Assembly: GCA_050303435.1 (NCBI GenBank) | Contig: JBNLBT010000010.1 | Coordinates: forward strand, 1 to 57,629 | Direction: 5' to 3' | Length of the DNA: 57,629 nt | DNA from: JBNLBT01 sp050303435 | GTDB lineage: Bacteria; Pseudomonadota; Gammaproteobacteria; Xanthomonadales; Marinicellaceae | Part shown: positions 41,105 to 49,366 of the stretch, in pieces | Layout: each line of letters opens with the position of its first letter | Position numbering within the stretch: the first letter of the stretch is position 1 | The notes under the pieces: generated by a model | Told to the model about the DNA's origin: nothing | Databases searched by the model: none | The model's input: only the letters and a program-made list of their open reading frames with translations | Position numbers and translations under genes: made by a program

Positions 41105-41506
41105 ATGAATAAATCGAGCGTGATTTTTATTCTGCTGGCCGTGGCCGTTTTCGCCGCCGGCGCGGCATGGAAATTCTGGTTCAATGGACAGCCGGTCGCG
41201 ACCACTGAAGTGGTGCAACCGGTGGTTGAAATCAGCAAACCCCGCGTGGCCAAAGTTCAGCCCAAACCGGCCGAAGAGAAAAGAGACATTTACATCCCGA
41301 AAACTTTGGAAGAGCGTGACCAGGTGTTGGAACAACGTTCAGAAATGATGCAGTTGCACATGATGTACGCCGTCGACCCGAATCAACTGCTGCTGGACAT
41401 CAACACCTATAAAGAAATGGGCAATCAGGAAAAAGTGGACCAGCTGATCGATTATTTGGTCACCTACCACCCGGACTACGAAGTGCCCGAGGGCCTGCTC
41501 GACTGA
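41105..41506 (+). CDS. Small single-pass membrane protein of unknown function
   Basis: 133 aa with an N-terminal TM helix (VIFILLAVAVFAAGAAWKFWF), a Pro/Val/Lys-rich linker (about 40-62) and a helical C-terminal domain (LEERDQVLEQRSEMMQLHMMYAVDPN, YKEMGNQEKVDQLIDYLVTYHPDYEVPEGLL). A strong AGAAGGAAAA ribosome binding site marks the start. I do not recognise the family. It probably projects a small helical domain into the periplasm. It lies between xseA and the YigZ-like gene. Confidence 0.75.
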   Translation: MNKSSVIFILLAVAVFAAGAAWKFWFNGQPVATTEVVQPVVEISKPRVAKVQPKPAEEKRDIYIPKTLEERDQVLEQRSEMMQLHMMYAVDPNQLLLDINTYKEMGNQEKVDQLIDYLVTYHPDYEVPEGLLD

Positions 41507-41549
41507 CCCCGGTCAACCAGAGCCAAAGACGCGCACCGCGACGATCCGG

Positions 41550-42158
41550 ATGTCATCTGAGCACAGGATATTGCTGCGTGAGCACGCGACAAGCGAAGAA
41601 ATCAAAAAAAGCCTGTTCATCGCCCGGGCCGCCCCGGCCCAGGACGAAGCACAGGCATTTCAATTGATCGAACAGCTGTCTGACCCCGGCGCCAGCCACA
41701 ATTGCTGGGCGTTCAAAATGGGCGACCTGGTGCGTTTCAACGACGACGGGGAACCAGGCGGCACCGCCGGACGCCCCATTCTGGCCGCCATCGAAAACAA
41801 AGGTTTTGACCGCACCGTGGTGGTGGTGACCCGTCACTACGGCGGCATCAAACTCGGCAAAGGCGGTCTGGCACGCGCCTACGGCGGCGGCGCGGCCAAA
41901 TGCCTGGATTCAGCCCCCAGCCGACGCCTCAAACCACACGTGCTTCTACAGCTGACGTTGCCGTTGGAAATGGCCCATTTGCTGCATCAGGTAGTGGCCA
42001 CGCATCGGGCCCGTATCATTCAGCAGGTGCACGACAGTCGTCAGAGCAGTGCGCGGGTCGATGTGGCCAGCGCGCGCGCCGATGCGTTCTCAGAAAACCT
42101 CACAGACCTGTGTAAAGGGCGCTGTGAAGTGAAACGCCTGCAAGATCCAAGGTCATAA
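41550..42158 (+). CDS. IMPACT/YigZ (UPF0029) family protein
   Basis: 202 aa. Family motifs: SLFIARAAPAQDEAQAFQLIEQLSDPGASHNCWAF, FNDDGEPGGTAGRPIL and VVTRHYGGIKLGKGGLARAYGG. A second, weaker domain (about 130-195) corresponds to the YigZ C-terminal half. The eukaryotic relative IMPACT modulates GCN2; the bacterial role is uncertain, perhaps ribosome or translation stress. It converges on and overlaps the rhodanese gene by 6 bp. Confidence 0.9.
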   Translation: MSSEHRILLREHATSEEIKKSLFIARAAPAQDEAQAFQLIEQLSDPGASHNCWAFKMGDLVRFNDDGEPGGTAGRPILAAIENKGFDRTVVVVTRHYGGIKLGKGGLARAYGGGAAKCLDSAPSRRLKPHVLLQLTLPLEMAHLLHQVVATHRARIIQQVHDSRQSSARVDVASARADAFSENLTDLCKGRCEVKRLQDPRS

Positions 42159-42548
42159 AGCGTCGCAGCGCACCGGCAAACCCTCGGCCTGCCATTGGTT
42201 GAAGCCACCGGCCATCGAATACACGCGACGATAGCCCATGGATTGCAGCCGATCCGCTGCCAGCGCAGAACGTCCACCGCTGCGGCAATACAGCACCATG
42301 GGGGTGTCCGCCAGCGCCGCTTTGTCGCTGACCCGTGCCAACAGCTGTGGATGGCAGTCAATTTGAAATTCCAACACACCGCGCGGAATCAACACGGCGC
42401 CGGGCAGATGCCCTGCGGCGTATTCTTCGGCTTCCCGCACATCAATGATCAGGGCGTTCGCTTGCAGTTTTTCCTGCGTCTCCTGCACAGTAACTTCTGT
42501 GATGTTTTGTTTAACCTGTTCCACCAGTTGGCAAGCATCTATGAGCAT
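42153..42548 (-). CDS. Rhodanese-domain sulfurtransferase
   Basis: 131 aa from the ATG at 42548, which has an AGGAGG ribosome binding site; longer frames upstream run into the neighbouring gene. A single rhodanese domain has IIDVREAEEYAAGHLPGAVLIPRGVLEF and the active-site loop VLYCRSGGRS, where the cysteine carries the persulfide. It moves sulfane sulfur between small thiols or proteins. It is the third gene after the ArsR repressor and sulfur exporter, so it belongs to the sulfide detoxification cluster. Confidence 0.93.
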   Translation of the reverse strand: MLIDACQLVEQVKQNITEVTVQETQEKLQANALIIDVREAEEYAAGHLPGAVLIPRGVLEFQIDCHPQLLARVSDKAALADTPMVLYCRSGGRSALAADRLQSMGYRRVYSMAGGFNQWQAEGLPVRCDAL

Positions 42549-42556
42549 AAACCCTC

Positions 42557-43321
42557 CTAAGCAATAAAATTTGGCACCGTGCGCACCGCAATGAACAGCG
42601 CCATGATCAATAGAAAAACAGCAAAAAACCGCTTCATCCGGGCCTGATCCAGTTGATCGGCCATCAGTCCGCCGAAAAACGATCCAGTCACGCTGGCCAG
42701 ACACACCAAACCCAACACCGACCAGTCCAGAGACAAACCGGCGGCTTTAAGCACATCCAGATATTTGACAAAACCACTGAATGACTTCAAAGCAATGATG
42801 ACCAGGCTGGTGGCCACCGCGCGATGCACCGGTACGCCACCCAGTAAAACCAGCGCCGGCACGATCAAAAAACCACCCCCGACACCCACCAGGCCGGTGA
42901 TCACACCAACGATCAGACCGTCGACGATGATTTTCACCACATTTCTGTCGACCGCGCCGCTTTGTTGAATCTGGGCATTGCGCAGCATCTGCCACGCCGC
43001 AATCAACATGATGATGGCAAACAGCAGCAATTGCACCTCACCGTTGATGTGGGCTGAGGACATCGCACCCAAATAGGTCCCCAACATGCCGGGCACACCA
43101 AACCACAGCACCACCCGCCAGTCCACCCTTTTCTTGCGCACATGGGCCAAGGACGCCGACATGGCCGTCACGCCCACCACCAGCAAAGAACCGGCGATGG
43201 CCACTTTTTCATCCTGTCCAAACAGGTAGAGCAACACAGGCACCGTCAAAATCGACCCGCCTGAACCCATCAGCCCCAGGCTCAAGCCTATGCCCACTGC
43301 CCCCGGTATTGCCAGCCACAT
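42557..43321 (-). CDS. TauE/SafE (TSUP) family sulfur-compound exporter
   Basis: About 254 aa from the ATG at 43321, preceded by AAAGGAG; a TTG 27 bp upstream is less likely. About eight TM helices in two related halves carry the TSUP blocks AIPGAVGIGLSLGLMGSGGSILTVPVLLYL and IVGVITGLVGVGGGFLIVPALVLLGGVPVHRAVATSL. Members export sulfite, sulfonates or other sulfur anions. Here it lies between a BigR-like repressor and a rhodanese, so sulfite or thiosulfate export during sulfide oxidation is likely. Confidence 0.92.
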   Translation of the reverse strand: MWLAIPGAVGIGLSLGLMGSGGSILTVPVLLYLFGQDEKVAIAGSLLVVGVTAMSASLAHVRKKRVDWRVVLWFGVPGMLGTYLGAMSSAHINGEVQLLLFAIIMLIAAWQMLRNAQIQQSGAVDRNVVKIIVDGLIVGVITGLVGVGGGFLIVPALVLLGGVPVHRAVATSLVIIALKSFSGFVKYLDVLKAAGLSLDWSVLGLVCLASVTGSFFGGLMADQLDQARMKRFFAVFLLIMALFIAVRTVPNFIA

Positions 43322-43354
43322 GCTCCAGACTCCTTTAACGGTGCACAAGCATCA

Positions 43355-43657
43355 TCAGCAAAACAGCTTCTGCAGCGCCACAATGATGTCCTCGGCACCG
43401 CGATCGGTGAGGCGGTAATAAATCACCCGCGAATCACGCCGCGTTTCCACCACATCCAGTTTACGCAGCACGCCGAGATGCTGCGACAACACCGATTGCG
43501 AGACTTCGGGCAAACGACTGTGAATCTCGCCCACCGACAATTCAGTGTCGATTAAAACACAGGCCACCATCAGGCGCGTGGGATGTGACAAGGCTTTAAG
43601 CAGCTCAACCGCTTTCTCGGCTTTCGCCTGCAACTCATTGAATAATATATCAGTCAT
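43355..43657 (-). CDS. ArsR-family repressor of the BigR/SqrR/YgaV (persulfide-sensing) type
   Basis: 100 aa. The winged helix covers about 16-95 (LLKALSHPTRLMVACVLIDTELSVGEI, VSQSVLSQHLGVLRKLDVVETRRDSRVIYYRL). It has just two cysteines, Cys33 in the second helix and Cys100 at the very C-terminus. Their positions match the two sensing cysteines of BigR and SqrR, which form a polysulfide bridge when persulfides appear. It lacks arsenic or zinc ligand motifs. It is divergent from the persulfide dioxygenase gene and first in the operon with the TSUP and rhodanese genes, which fits local control of both arms. Confidence 0.92.
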   Translation of the reverse strand: MTDILFNELQAKAEKAVELLKALSHPTRLMVACVLIDTELSVGEIHSRLPEVSQSVLSQHLGVLRKLDVVETRRDSRVIYYRLTDRGAEDIIVALQKLFC

Positions 43658-43779
43658 GGTGAAGTCTCTTGACCCGCTCAGAGCGACACGGCGACATTGA
43701 ATTCTTCGCTGTACACACCTTTCGCGGGCGGTGTTTGTTTTTTACGCTTGCATTTTAACGGCCAACGCAATATATTACA

Positions 43780-43800
43780 ATTATCTAATTTAGTTATTTC
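43780..43800. promoter_or_regulatory. AT-rich operator candidate between arsR and the dioxygenase gene
   Basis: The divergent gap is AT-rich just before the dioxygenase start and contains the near-palindrome CTAATTTAG (43785-43793) with a further CTAATTTA at 43801-43808 (offset by a few bases). ArsR-type sulfide regulators bind AT-rich dyads of this kind. The exact site is not certain. Confidence 0.4.
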
Positions 43801-43810
43801 TAATTTATAT

Positions 43811-44689
43811 ATGTCTAATGTAAAAATTGACTCATTCTACCACCGCCCCTCCGGGACATACACCCATGTGGTGCAGTGGCACGACAGCAGCGACGCGGTG
43901 GTGATTGACCCGGTGCTGGATTATGACGCGCCCTCAGCAAACACAGGCACCGATGCCCTGGATGCGGTCACAGCACACATCGAGAAACAGCAATTGCGGT
44001 TGCACTACATCCTGGAAACCCACGCCCACGCGGATCATCTGAGTGCCGCGGCCGTACTGCAACAGCGCCATGGTGGACGCATCGCCATCGGCGCGGGCAT
44101 CACCCAGGTGCAGGAAACATTCAAAAACTTGTTCAATCTCAAGAAAGACTTCAACACCAACGGCGTACAATTTGATCTCTTGCTGCAAGACCAACAACGC
44201 ATCATGGCCGGTTCCATGCCGATAGACGTGATGGCCACCCCAGGCCACACCAGCGACAGCGTCACCTATCTGATAGACGACGCGGCCTTTGTGGGCGACA
44301 CCCTGTTTCACCCGGACGTGGGCACCGCACGGTGTGACTTTCCCGGCGGCGAGGCCGCCCGGCTGTACCGCTCGATTCAAAAAATCCTTGCACTGCCGGC
44401 ACACACCCGCCTGTTCATGTGTCACGACTATCCTGAGCACCGAGAAGCGACGCCGCAGACCAGCATTGCCGCGCAAAAGCAGCACAACATCCATGTGCGC
44501 AGCGGCGTTTCTGAAGACGAATTTGTGCGCATGCGTGAAAAACGCGACCGCACACTGGGCATGCCGGATCTGATCATACCATCGATCCAGATCAACATCG
44601 CCGCGGGCGAATTTCCGGCCCCTGAAGACAACGGCGTCAGTTACCTCAAACTGCCACTGAATCTGTTTGTCGGCGGTACCGGCTCGTGA
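43811..44689 (+). CDS. ETHE1-like persulfide dioxygenase (metallo-beta-lactamase fold)
   Basis: 292 aa from the ATG at 43811, where the family homology starts. Metal motif ETHAHADHLSAA contains His71, His73, Asp75 and His76; MATPGHTSDSVTYL, AFVGDTLFHPDVGTARCDFPGG and MCHDYPEH complete the site. This group oxidises glutathione persulfide to sulfite with one iron. Divergent from the ArsR repressor and followed by sulfide:quinone oxidoreductase, its partner: SQR makes persulfide and this enzyme consumes it. Confidence 0.93.
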   Translation: MSNVKIDSFYHRPSGTYTHVVQWHDSSDAVVIDPVLDYDAPSANTGTDALDAVTAHIEKQQLRLHYILETHAHADHLSAAAVLQQRHGGRIAIGAGITQVQETFKNLFNLKKDFNTNGVQFDLLLQDQQRIMAGSMPIDVMATPGHTSDSVTYLIDDAAFVGDTLFHPDVGTARCDFPGGEAARLYRSIQKILALPAHTRLFMCHDYPEHREATPQTSIAAQKQHNIHVRSGVSEDEFVRMREKRDRTLGMPDLIIPSIQINIAAGEFPAPEDNGVSYLKLPLNLFVGGTGS

Positions 44690-44827
44690 TCTGCGGACTG
44701 GTGCATCCGATCAGGCAATTTCCCAGGCATCGACCTGGATCAAACAACACACCCCTCATCAGCCAGCCGGTTCTGCACAACTCGGCACCGGCGGCTTTCA
44801 ATCACGCAAAAAAGGAGGACACACCTC

Positions 44828-46105
44828 ATGCATAAAATCGTTGTACTGGGCGGCGGCATCGGCGGCATCCCCATGTGTTATGAACTCAAAGACATGTTCA
44901 AGAAAGAAGCGGAAATCACCCTGATCAGCGACCTGCCCTATTTTGAATTCACCCCATCCAACCCCTGGGTTGCCGTCAATTGGCGCAAACAGGGTCAGAT
45001 TCGCGTTGATCTGGAACCGACGCTGAAGAAAAAAGGCGTGCAATTCATTCACATGGCGGCCGCCCGCGTGCTGCCTGAAGACAATCGGGTTGAACTGACC
45101 GATGGTCGCCTGATCGACTACGACTACCTGGTGATTGCCACCGGACCGCAACTGGCATTTGATGAAATTGAAGGCCTGGGGCCCCAAGGTCACACGGCCT
45201 CAATCTGCAAAACAGCCCACGCGCAAGCCGCCGGCGATGCCTGGACTGAATTCCTCAAAGACCCGGGACCGGTGGTGGTCGGCGCAGCCCAGGGGGCTTC
45301 TTGTTTCGGACCGGCCTATGAATACGCATTGATACTGGACACAGATCTGAGAAAACATGGCATCCGCGATCGCGTGCCGATCACCTTTGTGACCTCCGAA
45401 CCGTACATTGGTCATTTAGGACTGGATGGCGTGGGCGACACCAAAGGTCTGCTGGAATCCAAATTGCGCAACGCCCACATCAAATGGATCTGCAATGCCA
45501 AGATTGACGCGGTCGAACCAGGCGTGCTGCGCGTCACCGAACATTTCCAGGACGGCCAAAGCCGCACACACGACCCCATCGCCTTTAAACACGCCATGAT
45601 CTTACCTGCGTTCCGCGGCGTCGACGCGGTGATGGGTATTGAAGGATTGAGCAATCCGCGCGGATTCATTCTGACCGACGCATATCAGCGCAATCCAACT
45701 CACAAGAACATCTTCTCGGTCGGCGTGTGCGTGGCCATTCCACCGATGGGCCAGACACCGGTGCCGGTGGGCGTGCCGAAAACCGGTTACATGATCGAAT
45801 CCATGGTCACCGCCGCAGCGCACAACATCAAAGCCCTGTGCGAAGGCCGGGAGCCCAACACCAAGCCCAGCCTGAACGCCATCTGCCTGGCAGATTTTGG
45901 CGACGGCGGTGTGGCCTTCATCGCCAAACCACAAATTCCGCCAAGAAATTTAAACTGGGCGGCCAGCGGTAAATGGGTGCACCTTGCCAAAGTGGCGTTT
46001 GAAAAGTACTTCCTGCGCAAAATTCGCAAAGGCAAAAGCGATGCATTCTGGGAAAAATTTGTGCTCGACATGATCGGCGTGAAACGCCTGAAAAGCAAAA
46101 AATAA
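44828..46105 (+). CDS. sqr: Sulfide:quinone oxidoreductase
   Basis: 425 aa. FAD-binding IVVLGGGIGGIPMCYEL at the N-terminus, ATGPQLAFDEIEGLGP and a late VGVCVAIPP. Cys127, Cys159 and Cys353 lie at positions matching the catalytic Cys128, Cys160 and Cys356 of the Acidithiobacillus enzyme. The C-terminal amphipathic region (AKVAFEKYFLRKIRKGKSDAFWEKFVLDMIGVKRLK) would bind the membrane. It oxidises sulfide and passes electrons to quinone. AAAGGAGGA precedes the ATG. Same strand as the dioxygenase, 138 bp away. Confidence 0.93.
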   Translation: MHKIVVLGGGIGGIPMCYELKDMFKKEAEITLISDLPYFEFTPSNPWVAVNWRKQGQIRVDLEPTLKKKGVQFIHMAAARVLPEDNRVELTDGRLIDYDYLVIATGPQLAFDEIEGLGPQGHTASICKTAHAQAAGDAWTEFLKDPGPVVVGAAQGASCFGPAYEYALILDTDLRKHGIRDRVPITFVTSEPYIGHLGLDGVGDTKGLLESKLRNAHIKWICNAKIDAVEPGVLRVTEHFQDGQSRTHDPIAFKHAMILPAFRGVDAVMGIEGLSNPRGFILTDAYQRNPTHKNIFSVGVCVAIPPMGQTPVPVGVPKTGYMIESMVTAAAHNIKALCEGREPNTKPSLNAICLADFGDGGVAFIAKPQIPPRNLNWAASGKWVHLAKVAFEKYFLRKIRKGKSDAFWEKFVLDMIGVKRLKSKK

Positions 46106-46117
46106 CGGCGTCGGGGT

Positions 46118-46147
46118 CGGGACAGGCCGATGAACGGTCTTGTCCCG
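46118..46147. terminator. Hairpin between the convergent sqr and tspO genes
   Basis: Arms CGGGACA/TGTCCCG with a further GGCCG/CGGTC stem (one mismatch) around an ATGAA loop, in the 55-bp gap between two convergent genes. No strong T-run on either side. Confidence 0.5.
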
Positions 46148-46160
46148 GGCGATGTCTGAT

Positions 46161-46637
46161 TCAGCGGTTGAGCACAAAGATTGCGGTGTTCAGCACCGCC
46201 GCAAAACTGACCCACAACAGATACGGCAACAACAGCCAGGCGGCCAATGGCCGGATGCGGCCAAACAGCGCCATCAGATAAACGATCAGGACCCACAGCG
46301 GTGCAATCACCAACAAACCATACAACGGCGAATGCATGTAGAAAAATGCCAGTGACCAGGCCGCATTGATCAACAGGTGCACCGTAAACACTGCCATGGC
46401 CTGACCGCGCAGCGACGATTTGGGCGCGCTCCAGACCAGCCCTGCAGCCACCCCCATGACAATGTACAGCGCGATCCATACCGGTGCAAACACCCAATTG
46501 GGCGGATTGAATGAGGGCTTGACGATGCCCGGATACCAGGTTTTCACCGCATCCAGAGTCAAATAGCCGGCCACCTGCCCCACCAGCAGGCACAGCACCA
46601 CCCAAAATACAATTTTCCAGATCAATTCAATGCGCAT
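46161..46637 (-). CDS. TspO/MBR family membrane protein
   Basis: 158 aa from the ATG at 46637, which has an AGGAAT ribosome binding site; a longer frame starts 36 bp upstream. Five TM helices with TspO motifs: WYPGIVKPSFNPPNWVFAPVWIALYIVMG, LLINAAWSLAFF, PLYGLLVIAPLWVLIVYLM and PYLLWVSFAAVLNTAIF. TspO proteins bind porphyrins and modify photosynthesis or stress responses in various bacteria. Converges on sqr and is divergent from ppc. Confidence 0.93.
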   Translation of the reverse strand: MRIELIWKIVFWVVLCLLVGQVAGYLTLDAVKTWYPGIVKPSFNPPNWVFAPVWIALYIVMGVAAGLVWSAPKSSLRGQAMAVFTVHLLINAAWSLAFFYMHSPLYGLLVIAPLWVLIVYLMALFGRIRPLAAWLLLPYLLWVSFAAVLNTAIFVLNR

Positions 46638-46724
46638 GCTCAATTCCTGCCCAAGGGCCAACCACTGTACCATCGATTGACATCAGATGAAATGCCCAGG
46701 CGCCGCGTTTATTCCCCGACGCCA

Positions 46725-46753
46725 TTGAAGCGGACCATGAACTCACGTATAGT
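46725..46753 (+). promoter_or_regulatory. Sigma-70-type promoter for ppc
   Basis: TTGAAG at 46725-46730, a 17-bp spacer and TATAGT at 46748-46753, ending 36 bp before the ppc start codon. Good match to the sigma-70 consensus. Confidence 0.65.
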
Positions 46754-46789
46754 GTAGTCATTTCAAGCATTGACCCCGAGCACCAACAC

Positions 46790-49366
46790 ATGAATCAGAA
46801 ACGCCTGCTGCGTCTGTACCACAACAGCGTGATCAACAAGTTTCACATCTACAACAGCCTGTTTTTGAAATTGCCATTTGACGACGTGTACCGCACCGGG
46901 GTGTTGCTGCCGTTGCTGATCAATGCCTGCGAAGCCGGCTATGCGGCGATGAAAAGCCCGCACCAGATTCTCAGTGAATTCCTCGCCGACCAGGGCATGG
47001 CTGAGGATGAAACGCGTCAAATCAGCGCGCTGTTTAAATTTATTCAGTACATTGAGCGCCAGATCGTGTTGTTCGATGCGGTGGAGGAAGCCGCCTTCAC
47101 CGACACCCACGCACTCGATGGCAAAGGCTCGGTGCCGCATTTGGCCAATGAATGTGATTACATGGGACTGAAGGGCGCCTTGCAGGAAACACTTCAGGAC
47201 TATCGCGTGCGGGTGGTGCTGACCGCACACCCGACGCAATTTTATCCGGGGCCGGTGCTGGGCATTTTGACCGATTTGAGCGTGGCCATTGCCGAGAACG
47301 ACATCGATTTGATTGAACAGCTGTTGCAGCAATTGGGCAAAACACCGCTGTTCAGCAAACAGAAACCCACCCCGTACGATGAAGCGGTGTCGCTGGTGTG
47401 GTTTCTGGAAAACGTGTTTTACCACGCCATCGCCGACGTCCGTGCGCGCATTCGTCGCCACGTGTTTGACGACGGGCCCTTACCACAAAACAGCATCGTG
47501 GAAGTGGGTTTCTGGCCCGGCGGTGACCGCGACGGCAACCCGCATGTGACCGCACAGACCACCCTGGATGTGGCGCGACGCCTGAAAACCGGTGTACTTA
47601 AATGCTATCACCGCGACATCAGAAAATTAAAAAAACGCCTGACCTTTGATCAGGTGGACCGACAACTTCTGGATCTGGAAAAACACATTTATCGCGCCGC
47701 CTATGTGGACCCGGATGCAGCGATCTCGGCCGCACAAATCCACACCGAACTGACCGCCATCAAAGACAAGCTGTTGCGGCTGCACGGCGGCCTGTTTGTT
47801 GAGCAGCTGCAGGCGTTGATTGATCAGGTGCAGGTATTCGGCGTGCACTTTGCCGCCCTGGATGTGCGTCAGGATTCCCGGGTGCACACCCGGGTGATTG
47901 AAACCTTGTCGAACGAACACGCCATACTGCCCTCACCCCGCAACGGTGACGACGCGGCATACATGCAAGCGCTGGGACAAATTCATGGACCGCTGAAGCC
48001 CGAATCGGTGCAGGACCCCGAAGCCCGTGAAACCCTCGCCAGCGTATTCGCCATGCACACCATTCAGGGCCGCAACGGCGAGTGCGGGGCCAACCGCTAC
48101 ATCATCAGCAACTGCCGTTCCGCCATTGACGTGATGCACGTGCTGGCTTTGCTGCGACTGAGTGGCTTGTGGCCAAAGGAAGCCATCGCGGTGGACATCA
48201 TCCCGCTGTTTGAGACCATCGATGATTTGCGCAACGCCGGTGAGATCATGCAAACACTGTATCAAAACCCCAATTATCGGCACCATTTGCAACAACGCGG
48301 CAACAAGCAAACCATCATGCTGGGCTTTTCCGATGGCACCAAAGACGGCGGTTACCTGGCCGCCAACTGGTCGATCCTGCAAGCCAAGGAAACGCTTTCG
48401 GCGCTGTCTGCGCAAGCGGGTGTGCACGCGGTGTTTTTCGACGGCCGTGGCGGCCCACCGGCCCGCGGCGGCGGTGAAACACATAAATTCTACGCTTCGC
48501 AGTCCGATCGGGTGGCCAATCGGGAAATCCAACTGACCATACAGGGGCAAACCATCTCCTCCAAATTCGGCACCGCCGATTCCGCGCAATACAATCTGGA
48601 ACAGTTGCTCAGCGCCGGCCTCGGCAATGCGGTGGGCAAACACCGCGGCATCGCGCTGGATGACGCGGCGCGCGCACTGATGCAAGAGTTGTGCGACACC
48701 TCGCTGGCTGAATACGAGCGCTTCAAGCACCACCCGATGTTCATGCCCTATCTGGAGAAAATCAGCACCCTGAAATACTACGGACAAACCAACATTGGCT
48801 CCCGGCCGGTGAAACGTTCGGGCGGTGGTCAACTGGTGTTTGAAGATTTGCGTGCGATCCCCTTTGTTGGCGCCTGGAGCCAGCTAAAACAAAACGTGCT
48901 GGGATATTTTGGCGTGGGCACCGCCTTGCAGTCCTTGAGAAAAGCACAACAATGGGACGCCGCGCAACAGCTGTACCTGCGCAGCGGATTTTTCAGCGCC
49001 ATGCTGGACAACAGCATGATGTCCATCTGCAAATCCTACATGCCACTGACCCAGTATTTGTCCGATGATGCACAGTTCGGCGAATTCTGGCGCTGGATTT
49101 ACACGGAATTCACCCGCGCCACAGAAGAACTCAAGGCCATTTCCGGGCAACCGCATTTACTCGCCGATCGACCGTTGCGGCTGGCGTCCATCGAACAGCG
49201 CGAACGCATTGTTCTGCCGCTGCTGACCATTCAGCAACACGCCTTGCAACGCATCGCGCAGTTGAACAAAGACCCCGAAGCCAATGCCGAGCGCATCGCG
49301 GTGTATGAAAAAATGGTCACCCGCTCGCTGTACGGCAACGTCAACGCCAGCCGCAACTCCGTATGA
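46790..49366 (+). CDS. ppc: Phosphoenolpyruvate carboxylase
   Basis: 858 aa, slightly shorter than the Escherichia enzyme. Catalytic His147 in VLTAHPTQ, GFWPGGDRDGNPHVT, FFDGRGGPPARGGGETH (with the second catalytic site) and a C-terminal LYGNVNASRNSV close to the usual RNTG end, though the terminal glycine is absent. It carboxylates PEP to oxaloacetate to refill the TCA cycle. The stop overlaps the start of a multiheme cytochrome gene as ATGA, an unusual partner. Confidence 0.95.
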   Translation: MNQKRLLRLYHNSVINKFHIYNSLFLKLPFDDVYRTGVLLPLLINACEAGYAAMKSPHQILSEFLADQGMAEDETRQISALFKFIQYIERQIVLFDAVEEAAFTDTHALDGKGSVPHLANECDYMGLKGALQETLQDYRVRVVLTAHPTQFYPGPVLGILTDLSVAIAENDIDLIEQLLQQLGKTPLFSKQKPTPYDEAVSLVWFLENVFYHAIADVRARIRRHVFDDGPLPQNSIVEVGFWPGGDRDGNPHVTAQTTLDVARRLKTGVLKCYHRDIRKLKKRLTFDQVDRQLLDLEKHIYRAAYVDPDAAISAAQIHTELTAIKDKLLRLHGGLFVEQLQALIDQVQVFGVHFAALDVRQDSRVHTRVIETLSNEHAILPSPRNGDDAAYMQALGQIHGPLKPESVQDPEARETLASVFAMHTIQGRNGECGANRYIISNCRSAIDVMHVLALLRLSGLWPKEAIAVDIIPLFETIDDLRNAGEIMQTLYQNPNYRHHLQQRGNKQTIMLGFSDGTKDGGYLAANWSILQAKETLSALSAQAGVHAVFFDGRGGPPARGGGETHKFYASQSDRVANREIQLTIQGQTISSKFGTADSAQYNLEQLLSAGLGNAVGKHRGIALDDAARALMQELCDTSLAEYERFKHHPMFMPYLEKISTLKYYGQTNIGSRPVKRSGGGQLVFEDLRAIPFVGAWSQLKQNVLGYFGVGTALQSLRKAQQWDAAQQLYLRSGFFSAMLDNSMMSICKSYMPLTQYLSDDAQFGEFWRWIYTEFTRATEELKAISGQPHLLADRPLRLASIEQRERIVLPLLTIQQHALQRIAQLNKDPEANAERIAVYEKMVTRSLYGNVNASRNSV

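Noticed and set aside
42549..42704. 52-residue N-terminal extension of the rhodanese
   Set aside because: It overlaps the TSUP coding region, while AGGAGG sits right before the ATG at 42548.
43697..43810. 38-residue N-terminal extension of the persulfide dioxygenase
   Set aside because: Homology starts at MSNVKID (43811); the extension crosses the AT-rich operator region.
47933..48832. 299-codon minus-strand frame inside ppc
   Set aside because: Shadow of the ppc catalytic domain, which is unmistakable.
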